DNA of 11,332 bases, taken from positions 1-11,332 of the forward strand of contig JAGBNT010000102.1 in the NCBI GenBank assembly GCA_017634255.1, in the 5' to 3' direction. Position 1 is the stretch's first letter, and each line of letters opens with the position of its first letter. The notes under the pieces are model-generated. The model had not been told where the DNA came from, ran no database searches, and saw only the letters and a list, made by a program, of their open reading frames with translations. Origin of the DNA: Lachnospiraceae bacterium (lineage in GTDB: Bacteria; Bacillota_A; Clostridia; Lachnospirales; Lachnospiraceae). Both the position numbers and the translations under genes were made by a program. This document shows, one piece after another, positions 1 through 6,449 of the stretch.

Positions 1-405
1 GTGTGAAAAGCTTCTCCAGTAAAGAAGCCCTCTCGACATACTCTCCACGTCGGGCACTATGGAGGCTCCGGTAGTCGTAAAGCCGGAGACCATCTCAAAG
101 AGAGCATCTATGAATTTTGGGATCTGTCCTGAAAACCAGAATGGAAGGCAGCCCAAAAGGGACATCGCTATCCAGCTTAACCCCACGCAGACAAAGCCCT
201 CCCTTGCAAAAAAATGCATCTGGGCATTTCTTGAGATGAAAAAAAGTACGATAGAAACAAGGGCGATAATGCCTATGCTCAAAAGAAAGCTGCCGCTGAC
301 CGGATTGTCCCCGTCAAAGACCGCAATAAAAAGGGCGGGAAGCATAAGTACCGCTTCCACCCCCAGTATCACCGAAAGAATCCGCCATATCATCTTATAA
401 TTCAT
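1..405 (-). CDS. trkH: Trk potassium uptake membrane subunit TrkH, N-terminal part
   Basis: N-terminal 135 residues of the pore-forming subunit of a Trk/Ktr-type K+ uptake system; the rest lies beyond the left edge. I translated this frame from the sequence. It starts at the ATG at 405-403, only 2 nt after the trkA stop, with a GAGG-like ribosome site inside the end of trkA. Three hydrophobic segments are visible (about residues 7-30, 38-58 and 71-92). A re-entrant pore loop follows, with the filter-like motif TTTGAS at 110-115, and then ESMSRGLLYWRSFSH (121-135), which is typical of TrkH. In this family the first P-loop Gly (here G113) lines the K+ filter. The partner TrkA is immediately upstream in the same operon, so the two should form one gated transporter. 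KtrB is the nearest alternative, but the TrkA-type two-domain partner favours TrkH. Confidence 0.93.
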   Translation of the reverse strand, partial: MNYKMIWRILSVILGVEAVLMLPALFIAVFDGDNPVSGSFLLSIGIIALVSIVLFFISRNAQMHFFAREGFVCVGLSWIAMSLLGCLPFWFSGQIPKFIDALFEMVSGFTTTGASIVPDVESMSRGLLYWRSFSH

Positions 406-407
406 GA

Positions 408-1769
408 CTACGCCTCGAAAATATCATTGAGCTTCATTATCATGGTTCCCGCGGAAACCACTACTATTACCGTATCTCCCAGGGCAAAGCTGGAATCACC
501 GGCGGGTATCTCGGTCTCCATTTGATGCGTTATGCAGCAGATAAGGACTCCCCTCCTTAAGGCTATATCCTTAAGGGGTTTGCCGATATGCCTTGTTTCG
601 GGATCTACCCTGAACTCTATGGCCTCCGCCTTTCCCTCTGCTATGGAATGAACCGCTACCGCGGCTCCGGAAAGGTTCGACATAGCCCTGACATAGCGGA
701 CTATATTATCCGTAGCGATCTCCTTCGGGCTCACTATGCTCCCTATCTCCAGATTGTCGAGGACATAGTTATTGTTAAGATGGTTAAGCTTTGTAATTAT
801 CTTGGGAACCTTACAGACATTTCCAAAGAAGGAAATCACGAGGTTCAGCTCATCCATCCCTGTAAGGGTAATCAGCGCATCTGACTCCGAAATTCCTTCG
901 CTCTCCAGAACATTTTGTGAGCTGGCATCTCCGTGGACTATCGTGGCATTGGGCAGTTTTCCCGCCAGCTCCCTGCAGCGCTCCATATCCTTTTCGATTA
1001 TACGCACGGCGATCCCCGCCTTATCCAGGGCAGTCGCCAGATAATAGCTGACCGTGGAGCCTCCGGCGATCAGCACCTTTCTCGCCTTATGGGTAACTAT
1101 CCCCAGACTCTTTAAAAGTATGGACATATTCTGGGCAGGCGCAGACACCAGTATCTTGTCATCAGCCTGTAAGACAAAGCTTCCGTCGGGAGCTATGGCT
1201 TTGCCCTCCCTTAAAACGACGCATATGAGCACCTTGCACTTTGTCACGCTTATAATATCCTTCAAAGGCAGGTTGCATAGCGGGCTCTTCTCATCGATCT
1301 TAAGCTCGACTATCTCCACTCTGCCCTTGGCAAAGGTATCTCTTTTTAAAAATCCGGGATATTTTAACAGACGACGAATTTCATTTGCTGTGCTCTTTTC
1401 CGGGTTAAAGCTCATGGAAAGAGCGAAATCGTCTCTCATGATATAGGACTGGGTATCGTACTCCGGATTGCGGATACGGGCTATAGTCCTGATCTTGGGA
1501 TTTATGTTATGAGCGGTAAAGCAGGTCAGAAGATTTATCTCATCGCTTCCCGCCGCTGCTATAAGCAAATCCGCCTCCTTGATCCCAGCCTGTTTCAGGA
1601 CATCATAGGAAGCGGAATTTCCGTTATAGCTCATTATATCGTAGCGTTCTATACTCTTCTCAAGAGTCTGCAGATTCGGGTCGATGAGCGTAAGGTCATG
1701 TCCCTCTGAGGAAAGCTTCTTTATCAGTATCTCGCCCACCTTGCCGCCGCCTGCAATAACTATGTTCAC
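408..1769 (-). CDS. trkA: Trk potassium uptake regulatory subunit TrkA
   Basis: Cytoplasmic nucleotide-binding gating subunit of the TrkAH potassium transporter, 453 residues, the usual length for a two-unit TrkA. It has two RCK units. The first Rossmann fold begins with IAGGGKVG (5-12), with acidic D30 at the end of the second strand, and is followed by an RCK_C domain at about 145-222. The second begins at VLIAGGSTVS (232-241), with E259 and HGD (279-281), and has its own RCK_C domain at about 365-450. The second glycine motif is degenerate (GGSTVS rather than GxGxxG), so nucleotide binding there may be weaker. The start is a GTG at 1769-1767 with GGAGG six bases upstream. It lies 41 nt after the cheC-like gene and 2 nt before trkH, so trkA and trkH are almost certainly co-transcribed. 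Confidence 0.95.
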   Translation of the reverse strand: MNIVIAGGGKVGEILIKKLSSEGHDLTLIDPNLQTLEKSIERYDIMSYNGNSASYDVLKQAGIKEADLLIAAAGSDEINLLTCFTAHNINPKIRTIARIRNPEYDTQSYIMRDDFALSMSFNPEKSTANEIRRLLKYPGFLKRDTFAKGRVEIVELKIDEKSPLCNLPLKDIISVTKCKVLICVVLREGKAIAPDGSFVLQADDKILVSAPAQNMSILLKSLGIVTHKARKVLIAGGSTVSYYLATALDKAGIAVRIIEKDMERCRELAGKLPNATIVHGDASSQNVLESEGISESDALITLTGMDELNLVISFFGNVCKVPKIITKLNHLNNNYVLDNLEIGSIVSPKEIATDNIVRYVRAMSNLSGAAVAVHSIAEGKAEAIEFRVDPETRHIGKPLKDIALRRGVLICCITHQMETEIPAGDSSFALGDTVIVVVSAGTMIMKLNDIFEA

Positions 1770-1810
1770 TTAGATCCTCCAAAAGACTCAGACTGCCAGG
1801 AAACCTCCGG

Positions 1811-2410
1811 CTACTCCCTTGTCTTTTTAAACCTGTCTACCATGTTTATGGCAAATTCAATCGGATACAGCTGCACCATTATGGAATCTATCAAGCCCTG
1901 TATATGTATCTTGAAGGAAACCTTTACAAAATTGTCGTTTATCCCCTCAAACATACGCTCGAAGACCTTTACACTCTCCACATCTATCATATTGACTTCG
2001 GGAGTGCTTATATCTGTGGGTACGCCCAGCATCGTAGACATCGAGGTGGCAGCCGAGCCCATCATCTGGTTCATGGCTTCCGCAACCGCAGAAAGCTGCA
2101 GCTCGCCTATCTCTCCCGAAATATTGCTGCCGTCACCGCCCATCATAAGATCTGTTATGACCTTGATGTCGTCCTCCGCCAGTATAAGTACGTTATTGCC
2201 TTCAAGCCCCTTGATAAAATGTATCTGTATAAAAGCACAGGTCTTTTCATAATCATCCAACGCCTGTGAACGCTTTATGACCTTGACTGACGGGGTTGTT
2301 ATCTCAACCTTTTTATTTACCATCAGACTAAGCGAGGTGGCGGAATTTCCCATGCTTATATTGCCGATTTCACCAAGGATATCGACCTGTTCACTGTTTA
2401 ATATATCCAT
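1811..2410 (-). CDS. CheC/FliY-like CheY-phosphate phosphatase, stand-alone
   Basis: Protein of 199 residues of the CheC/CheX/FliY family, which dephosphorylates CheY-P in chemotaxis. Both phosphatase helices carry the full D/S-x3-E-x2-N signature: D10-E14-N17 (DILGEIGN) and S107-E111-N114 (SAVAEAMN). The stretches EITTPSVKVI (36-45) and AEAMNQMMGSAATSMS (110-125) resemble the CheC-like part of Bacillus FliY more than CheC itself. However, the N-terminal CheY-binding peptide and the C-terminal SpoA/FliN domain of FliY are absent, and the protein stops at about the length of one CheC domain. The ATG start has GGAG seven bases upstream. Its neighbours are an HAD phosphatase and trkA rather than flagellar genes, so its partner response regulator is not shown by context. 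The fold is clear; whether it acts on CheY or another receiver is inference. Confidence 0.9.
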   Translation of the reverse strand: MDILNSEQVDILGEIGNISMGNSATSLSLMVNKKVEITTPSVKVIKRSQALDDYEKTCAFIQIHFIKGLEGNNVLILAEDDIKVITDLMMGGDGSNISGEIGELQLSAVAEAMNQMMGSAATSMSTMLGVPTDISTPEVNMIDVESVKVFERMFEGINDNFVKVSFKIHIQGLIDSIMVQLYPIEFAINMVDRFKKTRE

Positions 2411-2476
2411 ACACTGTCTCCGCTGTCACTGCCGTATGCCTAGGGTATCAGCATCCCGGCATCGGGTAATATGTGT

Positions 2477-2505
2477 ATTGTATCATTATTAGTTAAACTC
2501 AACAA
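2477..2505 (-). promoter_or_regulatory. Candidate sigma-70-type promoter for cheC-like, trkA and trkH
   Basis: In the 114-nt gap between the HAD gene and the cheC-like gene, the minus strand reads TTGTTG (2505-2500), a 17-nt spacer, then TACAAT (2482-2477). The -10 matches 5 of 6 consensus bases and the -35 matches 3 of 6. Transcription would begin near 2470, leaving a leader of about 60 nt. No clear flagellar-type (sigma-D) promoter was found, so the gene may not belong to the late flagellar regulon. This is prediction by eye. Confidence 0.5.
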
Positions 2506-2524
2506 GTGCTATATGGCAGGATGT

Positions 2525-3364
2525 TTAAAATTTTTGCTGCAGCAGCCCGGCTACACTGTCGTATATGAGCTCCGGCACGACATCCGACTCTTCAGCATCC
2601 TTTAAGGTCGCCTCCCCGCTTAAGACCAATATCGTATGCAGCCCTGCATTGACCCCTGCGGCTATATCGGTATAGAGCCTGTCTCCTACCATGGCTATCT
2701 CGTCCCGCTCAACCTCCCTGCCGAGCTTAAGCTTAAGCCTGTCTATCAGATAGTCGGATATGTCCGTATTCGGCTTGCCTATAACACGGTCGGGATAGCG
2801 GAAGGCGGAAGCATGTATCAGCTCCGCCAAGGCTCCTGCGTCTGGGATAAATCCTGTGGCCGTAGGGCAGTTAAAGTCAGGGTGGGTCGCAATATAGGGA
2901 AGCCCTGAACGTACCAGGTCGCACATAAGGCAGAGCTTTTTATAATCCACGCTGGTATCGAAGCCCAGTACCGCGACCTGCGCCTCCTCTGCAGCCAGCT
3001 CTATCCCCGCCTCCCTAAATTCGCGTTTTAAGAGGTCGTTGCCTAAAAGGAACACCTTCTTACCCGGAAATTCCCGCTTTAAATACCAGATCGTCGCCTG
3101 TCCACTGGTAACTATCCTGTCCTCATCCACTGAAAGCCCCATGCGCCCCAGTTTTTCCACATAGGTCTGGGGGTCCTTGGAGGAATTGTTGGTCAAAAAC
3201 ACGTATTCGCGCCCGCTCTCCCGGATGCGCTCCAAAAACTCCCTTGCCCCGTCTATCCAGCTTTCGTCCAGATATACGGTGCCGTCCATATCCAGGGCAA
3301 AGACCCTTACCTTTTCCTGTATGTTTTTTTCGTCGGCGTTTATCGCCGGTAAGCTGTTTTTCAT
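2525..3364 (-). CDS. HAD-IIA family phosphatase (NagD/AraL-like)
   Basis: Cytoplasmic phosphatase of 279 residues, likely acting on a small sugar or polyol phosphate. All four HAD motifs are present: DMDGT (25-29, nucleophile D25 and acid/base D27), TNNSS (58-62), the lysine of GKPN (K197), and GDRLYTDIAAG (227-237) with the metal-binding aspartates. The large cap between motifs II and III, with ATHPDFNCPT (159-168), is typical of class IIA, the group of NagD, B. subtilis AraL and mammalian phosphoglycolate/glycerol-3-phosphate phosphatase. It lies 70 nt downstream of the glycerol-1-phosphate dehydrogenase gene. AraL and AraM are also neighbours in the B. subtilis arabinose operon, so glycerol phosphate or another DHAP-related phosphate is a reasonable substrate guess. 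HAD-IIA enzymes are promiscuous and sequence alone does not fix the substrate. The ATG start has only a weak ribosome site (AGAG). Confidence 0.9.
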   Translation of the reverse strand: MKNSLPAINADEKNIQEKVRVFALDMDGTVYLDESWIDGAREFLERIRESGREYVFLTNNSSKDPQTYVEKLGRMGLSVDEDRIVTSGQATIWYLKREFPGKKVFLLGNDLLKREFREAGIELAAEEAQVAVLGFDTSVDYKKLCLMCDLVRSGLPYIATHPDFNCPTATGFIPDAGALAELIHASAFRYPDRVIGKPNTDISDYLIDRLKLKLGREVERDEIAMVGDRLYTDIAAGVNAGLHTILVLSGEATLKDAEESDVVPELIYDSVAGLLQQKF

Positions 3365-3410
3365 GATAATTTCTCTTGTTTATAAATCCTTAAAAATTAT
3401 TTATATTCAT

Positions 3411-3438
3411 ATTTTATTCCCGTTTTTTACAAAATCAA
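3411..3438 (-). promoter_or_regulatory. Possible internal promoter for the HAD phosphatase gene
   Basis: Minus strand TTGATT (3438-3433), overlapping the araM stop codon, then a 16-nt spacer and TAAAAT (3416-3411), inside a very AT-rich 70-nt gap. Matches are 4/6 and 5/6. In such AT-rich DNA a chance match is easy, so this is tentative. If real, the HAD gene could be expressed separately from araM. Confidence 0.3.
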
Positions 3439-4706
3439 TACTTAATCATCTTCTTAAGCCTCATAAGGCTCAGGCGGTTCCTTACATAGCAGGAAAGCTC
3501 AAGGCTAGGCGGTATGATATCCTCGCTCAAGCCTATATCCTTAACCGTAACGCAGCAGCCTCCGCGCCTTAGCAGGTCTTCTATCTCCTTCTCCTCCGGC
3601 AGGTCGCTTTTTATTATATCCGCTATGCCTGAAAGCTTTGTCTCAAGCCCGGACGCCTTAATGCCCTCCATGGGGTCGGGGGTATTCTCCTTTATCGTGG
3701 CATCGTATAAGCCCTTTTTACCGAAGCTGTCCCGGATACGTTCGAGCTCTATGCCCGTCCATTCCTTAACGGAGCAGCTCCCCTCCCTTATGCGGCGCTC
3801 CAGGGCGTGATATTCCCGCGTAACGAGTAAAAGCCCCACACCTACCTTCTCTCCGTGAAGGGCATCCAACTCCTCGTTTAAGACTTTCATCTCCCAGAAA
3901 TGCGACATATGGTGCTCCGCGCAGGAAGCAGGACGGGAATTTCCGACCATCTGCATCGCAAGTCCCGACAGGAGCAGGGCGTACATAAGCCTCGAATGAG
4001 CCTCCTCGTCGCCGCTTTTAAGCCCTGCCATACATTCCTTCACCTCATTTATGGCATCCAGCTCCATTTTGCATATGCGCTCGCATATATATTCTCCGGT
4101 TACAAGATGGGCTACTCTCCAGTCCACAAGAGCCGTATATTTTCCGAAAAGATCCGACATTCCCGAGGCGGTCAGCCTGTAGGGAGCCCTGGACAGTACC
4201 GTCGTGTCGGCTATCACATATACCGGAGCCACGGCGGGGAGAGTCGCTTTCATTCCGTTCCAGGTCATTGCCGCTACTGTGGAAACAAAGCCGTCCACAC
4301 TGGAGGCAGTCGGACACGCCACGAAATCTATACCCATTTTATGAGCCACATAGCGGGAAAGATCGTGGATGGTGCCGCTGCCGAGAGCCAGTATGAGATC
4401 TGCATGCCTGTCTATCCTCTCCTCAACAAGAGCTACTCCCTCGTTGTTCGCGTGCAGCCCCTCCGGGGAAAGCTCCAGCACCGGCAGGGCGGCTATGACC
4501 TCCTCCATCTGCCCCCTTGCCGCCTTTAACGTATTGCTGTCGCAAAGGATCACGGGATGGCTGTAGCCTGAAAGTATCCCGTCCTTTAACATACCATGAA
4601 GCTTTTTTAGCGCGTCATGCTCTATTATTATGTCCTTTACCGCAAGGGTGTGCTCCCTGCCGCAATCACAGGGCTTTTGCAATACACTTAGATCAAATGT
4701 CTTCAA
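3435..4706 (-). CDS. araM: sn-glycerol-1-phosphate dehydrogenase (AraM/EgsA type)
   Basis: NAD(P)H-dependent enzyme that reduces dihydroxyacetone phosphate to sn-glycerol-1-phosphate; 423 residues, metal-dependent, in the iron-containing alcohol dehydrogenase/glycerol dehydrogenase superfamily. The cofactor loop is LGSGTIHD (108-115). The signature CPTASSVDGFVS (131-142) is typical of G1P dehydrogenases. Likely metal ligands are D185 (GMSD), H265 with H266 next to it (AEHH), and H284 (LHGEK), spaced as in the family. The start is a TTG at 4706-4704, supported by AAGGAG eight bases upstream; the next in-frame Met (about residue 39) would cut into the fold. In Bacilli the product feeds heptaprenylglyceryl phosphate synthesis by PcrB, but no PcrB-like gene is visible here. 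A HAD phosphatase follows, and mrp is divergent. EgsA is an equivalent name. Confidence 0.93.
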   Translation of the reverse strand: MKTFDLSVLQKPCDCGREHTLAVKDIIIEHDALKKLHGMLKDGILSGYSHPVILCDSNTLKAARGQMEEVIAALPVLELSPEGLHANNEGVALVEERIDRHADLILALGSGTIHDLSRYVAHKMGIDFVACPTASSVDGFVSTVAAMTWNGMKATLPAVAPVYVIADTTVLSRAPYRLTASGMSDLFGKYTALVDWRVAHLVTGEYICERICKMELDAINEVKECMAGLKSGDEEAHSRLMYALLLSGLAMQMVGNSRPASCAEHHMSHFWEMKVLNEELDALHGEKVGVGLLLVTREYHALERRIREGSCSVKEWTGIELERIRDSFGKKGLYDATIKENTPDPMEGIKASGLETKLSGIADIIKSDLPEEKEIEDLLRRGGCCVTVKDIGLSEDIIPPSLELSCYVRNRLSLMRLKKMIKY

Positions 4707-4815
4707 ATTCAGAACTCCTTACCTTTATACTTGTTTCCTTAAAACCTTCTCCTCGCCTGAAGAGTTTACCGCCTTTAGGTCGTCATTTTACTCCTTTTCT
4801 GTATATTATCATAAA

Positions 4816-4845
4816 ATTGTATAGGAGTTATGCTTATTCTGTCAC
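4816..4845 (-). promoter_or_regulatory. Candidate promoter for araM
   Basis: Minus strand GTGACA (4845-4840; 5/6), an 18-nt spacer, then TACAAT (4821-4816; 5/6). Transcription would start near 4809, giving an untranslated leader of about 100 nt before the TTG start. Its -35 box lies 2 bp from the -35 box of the divergent mrp promoter. Confidence 0.55.
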
Positions 4846-4847
4846 CG

Positions 4848-4876
4848 TTGACGAAAACCGGCGGGTGATATATCTT
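4848..4876 (+). promoter_or_regulatory. Candidate promoter for mrp
   Basis: Plus strand TTGACG (4848-4853; 5/6), a 17-nt spacer, then TATCTT (4871-4876; 4/6). Transcription would begin near 4883 and leave a leader of about 110 nt before the ATG at 4996. The leader holds only a weak 5-bp hairpin (AAGTG-TTTT-CACTT, about 4901-4914), and I see no riboswitch in it. The rest of the 289-nt divergent gap holds the two leaders and nothing else I can support. Confidence 0.5.
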
Positions 4877-4995
4877 ATTGTAGGTCTAAAAAATCGGAAT
4901 AAGTGTTTTCACTTCCCGGCGATCTAATTGTATATGGATATTGTGTTTCCAATGAAATTCATTATCCTGAAATCTTTTTAAATGAGGTAAAACCA

Positions 4996-5829
4996 ATGAG
5001 CGAACAAAACTGTGATCATAACTGTGCCAACTGCGGCTCCTACTGCGGAGAGCGCGATACGGCATTTTTAAAGGAAACCGGAAACAAGCTGAGCCACGTT
5101 AAAAAAGTGATCGGCGTGGTCAGCGGCAAGGGCGGCGTGGGAAAATCCATGGTAACGTCCCTTTGCGCTGTAAATACGATGCGTATGGGCTACGACACGG
5201 CTATCTTAGACGCCGATATAACCGGACCGTCCATCCCTAAGATGTTCGGGATAAATACAAAGGCTGACGCCACTGAGGACGGTCTTCTGCCCTCGGTCAG
5301 CGAAAGCGGCGTTAAGCTTATGAGCGTAAATCTCATACTCGACAATGAGAACGACCCCGTTGCCTGGAGAGGTCCCATCCTCTCGGGTGTCGTAAAGCAG
5401 TTCTGGACTGACGTGGTATGGGGTGATGTGGACTTCATGTTCGTGGATATGCCTCCGGGAACCTCCGATGTCTACCTTACCGTCGGACAGTCCCTTCCGA
5501 TAGACGGTCTCATAATCGTAACCTCTCCGCAGGAGCTGGTTTCAATGATTGTTGAAAAATCGGTGGTCATGGCTGAAAAAATGGATATTCCCGTGCTGGG
5601 GCTCGTAGAAAATTTCAGCTTCATGAAGTGTCCTCACTGCGGTGAAAGGATAAATCTTTTCGGCGAAAGCCATGCCAAAGAGGTGGCTGAAAAGTACGGT
5701 ATGGAGTACCTGGCAGGGCTGCCGGTGGATCCCGCCCTGGCTGCCGCGGCAGACTCAGGCGAGATAGAAAGCGTCAATATCGATGGGCTGGATAAGGTGC
5801 TTACGACGTTGAGGGAGCTTTTGCAGTAG
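4996..5829 (+). CDS. mrp: Mrp/NBP35-family Fe-S cluster carrier P-loop ATPase
   Basis: Cytoplasmic ATPase (277 residues) of the Mrp/ApbC/NBP35 family, which binds Fe-S clusters and passes them to apoproteins. It has the deviant Walker A motif GKGGVGKS (44-51), LDADITGPSIP (71-81), VDMPPGTSD (150-158) and the cluster-bridging CxxC pair C212/C215 (KCPHCG) before INLFG. An N-terminal cysteine cluster C6-x3-C10-x2-C13-x3-C17 precedes the ATPase domain, recalling the N-terminal ferredoxin-like cluster of eukaryotic NBP35 but with different spacing. The start chosen is ATG 4996-4998, with TGAGGT eight bases upstream. An in-frame GTG at 4903 would add 31 residues with no good ribosome site and no family resemblance. 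The gene is transcribed alone, divergent from araM and convergent with the GDPD-like gene. Confidence 0.94.
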   Translation: MSEQNCDHNCANCGSYCGERDTAFLKETGNKLSHVKKVIGVVSGKGGVGKSMVTSLCAVNTMRMGYDTAILDADITGPSIPKMFGINTKADATEDGLLPSVSESGVKLMSVNLILDNENDPVAWRGPILSGVVKQFWTDVVWGDVDFMFVDMPPGTSDVYLTVGQSLPIDGLIIVTSPQELVSMIVEKSVVMAEKMDIPVLGLVENFSFMKCPHCGERINLFGESHAKEVAEKYGMEYLAGLPVDPALAAAADSGEIESVNIDGLDKVLTTLRELLQ

Positions 5830-5836
5830 ATGAGTA

Positions 5837-5860
5837 AAGGGGCTGTCATAGCAGCCCCTT
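5837..5860 (+). terminator. Hairpin terminator of mrp, overlapping the convergent gene end
   Basis: A perfect 9-bp stem AAGGGGCTG (5837-5845) / CAGCCCCTT (5852-5860) with a 6-nt loop begins 7 nt after the mrp stop. The following plus-strand T content is modest (CTTCTTCCACCTTT). Read on the minus strand, the right arm and loop encode the last codons and TGA stop of the GDPD-like gene, so the same palindrome may serve both converging units. Confidence 0.7.
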
Positions 5861-6448
5861 CTTCCACCTTTCGATGTTATATACCTTCGTGCAGATCGCA
5901 TCCATTTCCATCTCATTTTCCTTTAGATACGCGGCGTAGGCTTCTATGTCCTCGTCCCGTCCCTCGAGCTCCGGAGAGACAAAGCAAAGCTTATATCCCA
6001 TAGCCTTAAGCTCCCTGTACTCCTCTTTACCGATGGGTATTTTCGTAAAGCAGTCCACCCAGATCCACTCTACCCTGCCCTGCATATTCCTAACCGTGTC
6101 CAGCCCTTCAAGCTCCGACACACGCAGGGCTATATTTTTCTCTCCGTCCCTGCTCAAAAGAAAGATCATCGGAAAGGTCGAATCCAGGAAGAAATATTTT
6201 TCAATGCCGTACTTTTTCATGAGCTCCAGGCATTTGTGCTCTATCCTCTCACTCTTTACGTTAAGGATCATCCTGCCGTGGTGATAATTCTTAAGATACT
6301 CCTCAAAATCCTCTCCCGGCTCAAAGGGGTTGTGGCAGATATAGATGCTCCCGTCCAGATTATCCCTTAGATCGAGCTCCACCCCATATTCCCCGGGGAG
6401 GTCTTTAAGCTCCTTTGCAGTATTGATTCTGTGGGCTATATATTCCAT
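5846..6448 (-). CDS. Small glycerophosphodiester phosphodiesterase-like protein
   Basis: Protein of 200 residues resembling the PLC-like/GDPD TIM-barrel family. Visible marks are AHR (5-7, catalytic-type His6 and Arg7), VELDLRD (23-29, metal-type Glu24 and Asp26), ICHNPF (37-42, second His39) and ILNVKSE (61-67), in the order seen in GDPD enzymes. The usual HRG is HRI here, and the protein is short, with no room for the GDPD insertion domain. It has no signal peptide, so it should be cytoplasmic, unlike many secreted GDPDs. The start is ATG 6448-6446, because AAAGGAGG at 6461-6468 sits 12 nt upstream; the GTG at 6460 touches that site and cannot use it. It is last in a five-gene operon, 1 nt after the glycosyltransferase stop. 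It may cleave or form a phosphodiester-linked glycan intermediate, but the substrate is unknown. Confidence 0.72.
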   Translation of the reverse strand: MEYIAHRINTAKELKDLPGEYGVELDLRDNLDGSIYICHNPFEPGEDFEEYLKNYHHGRMILNVKSERIEHKCLELMKKYGIEKYFFLDSTFPMIFLLSRDGEKNIALRVSELEGLDTVRNMQGRVEWIWVDCFTKIPIGKEEYRELKAMGYKLCFVSPELEGRDEDIEAYAAYLKENEMEMDAICTKVYNIERWKKGLL

Positions 6449-6449
6449 T

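Noticed and set aside
2440..2466. GATGC repeats and short palindromes before the cheC-like gene
   Set aside because: The repeats are only five bases and the palindromes four to six, which is within chance.
3900..4529. Long plus-strand open frame of 209 codons opposite araM
   Set aside because: It lies wholly inside araM on the other strand and encodes no recognisable domain; it reflects the codon pattern of the real gene.
4903..4995. N-terminal extension of mrp from a GTG at 4903
   Set aside because: No ribosome site before the GTG, no family resemblance in the extra 31 residues, and a good TGAGGT site before ATG 4996.
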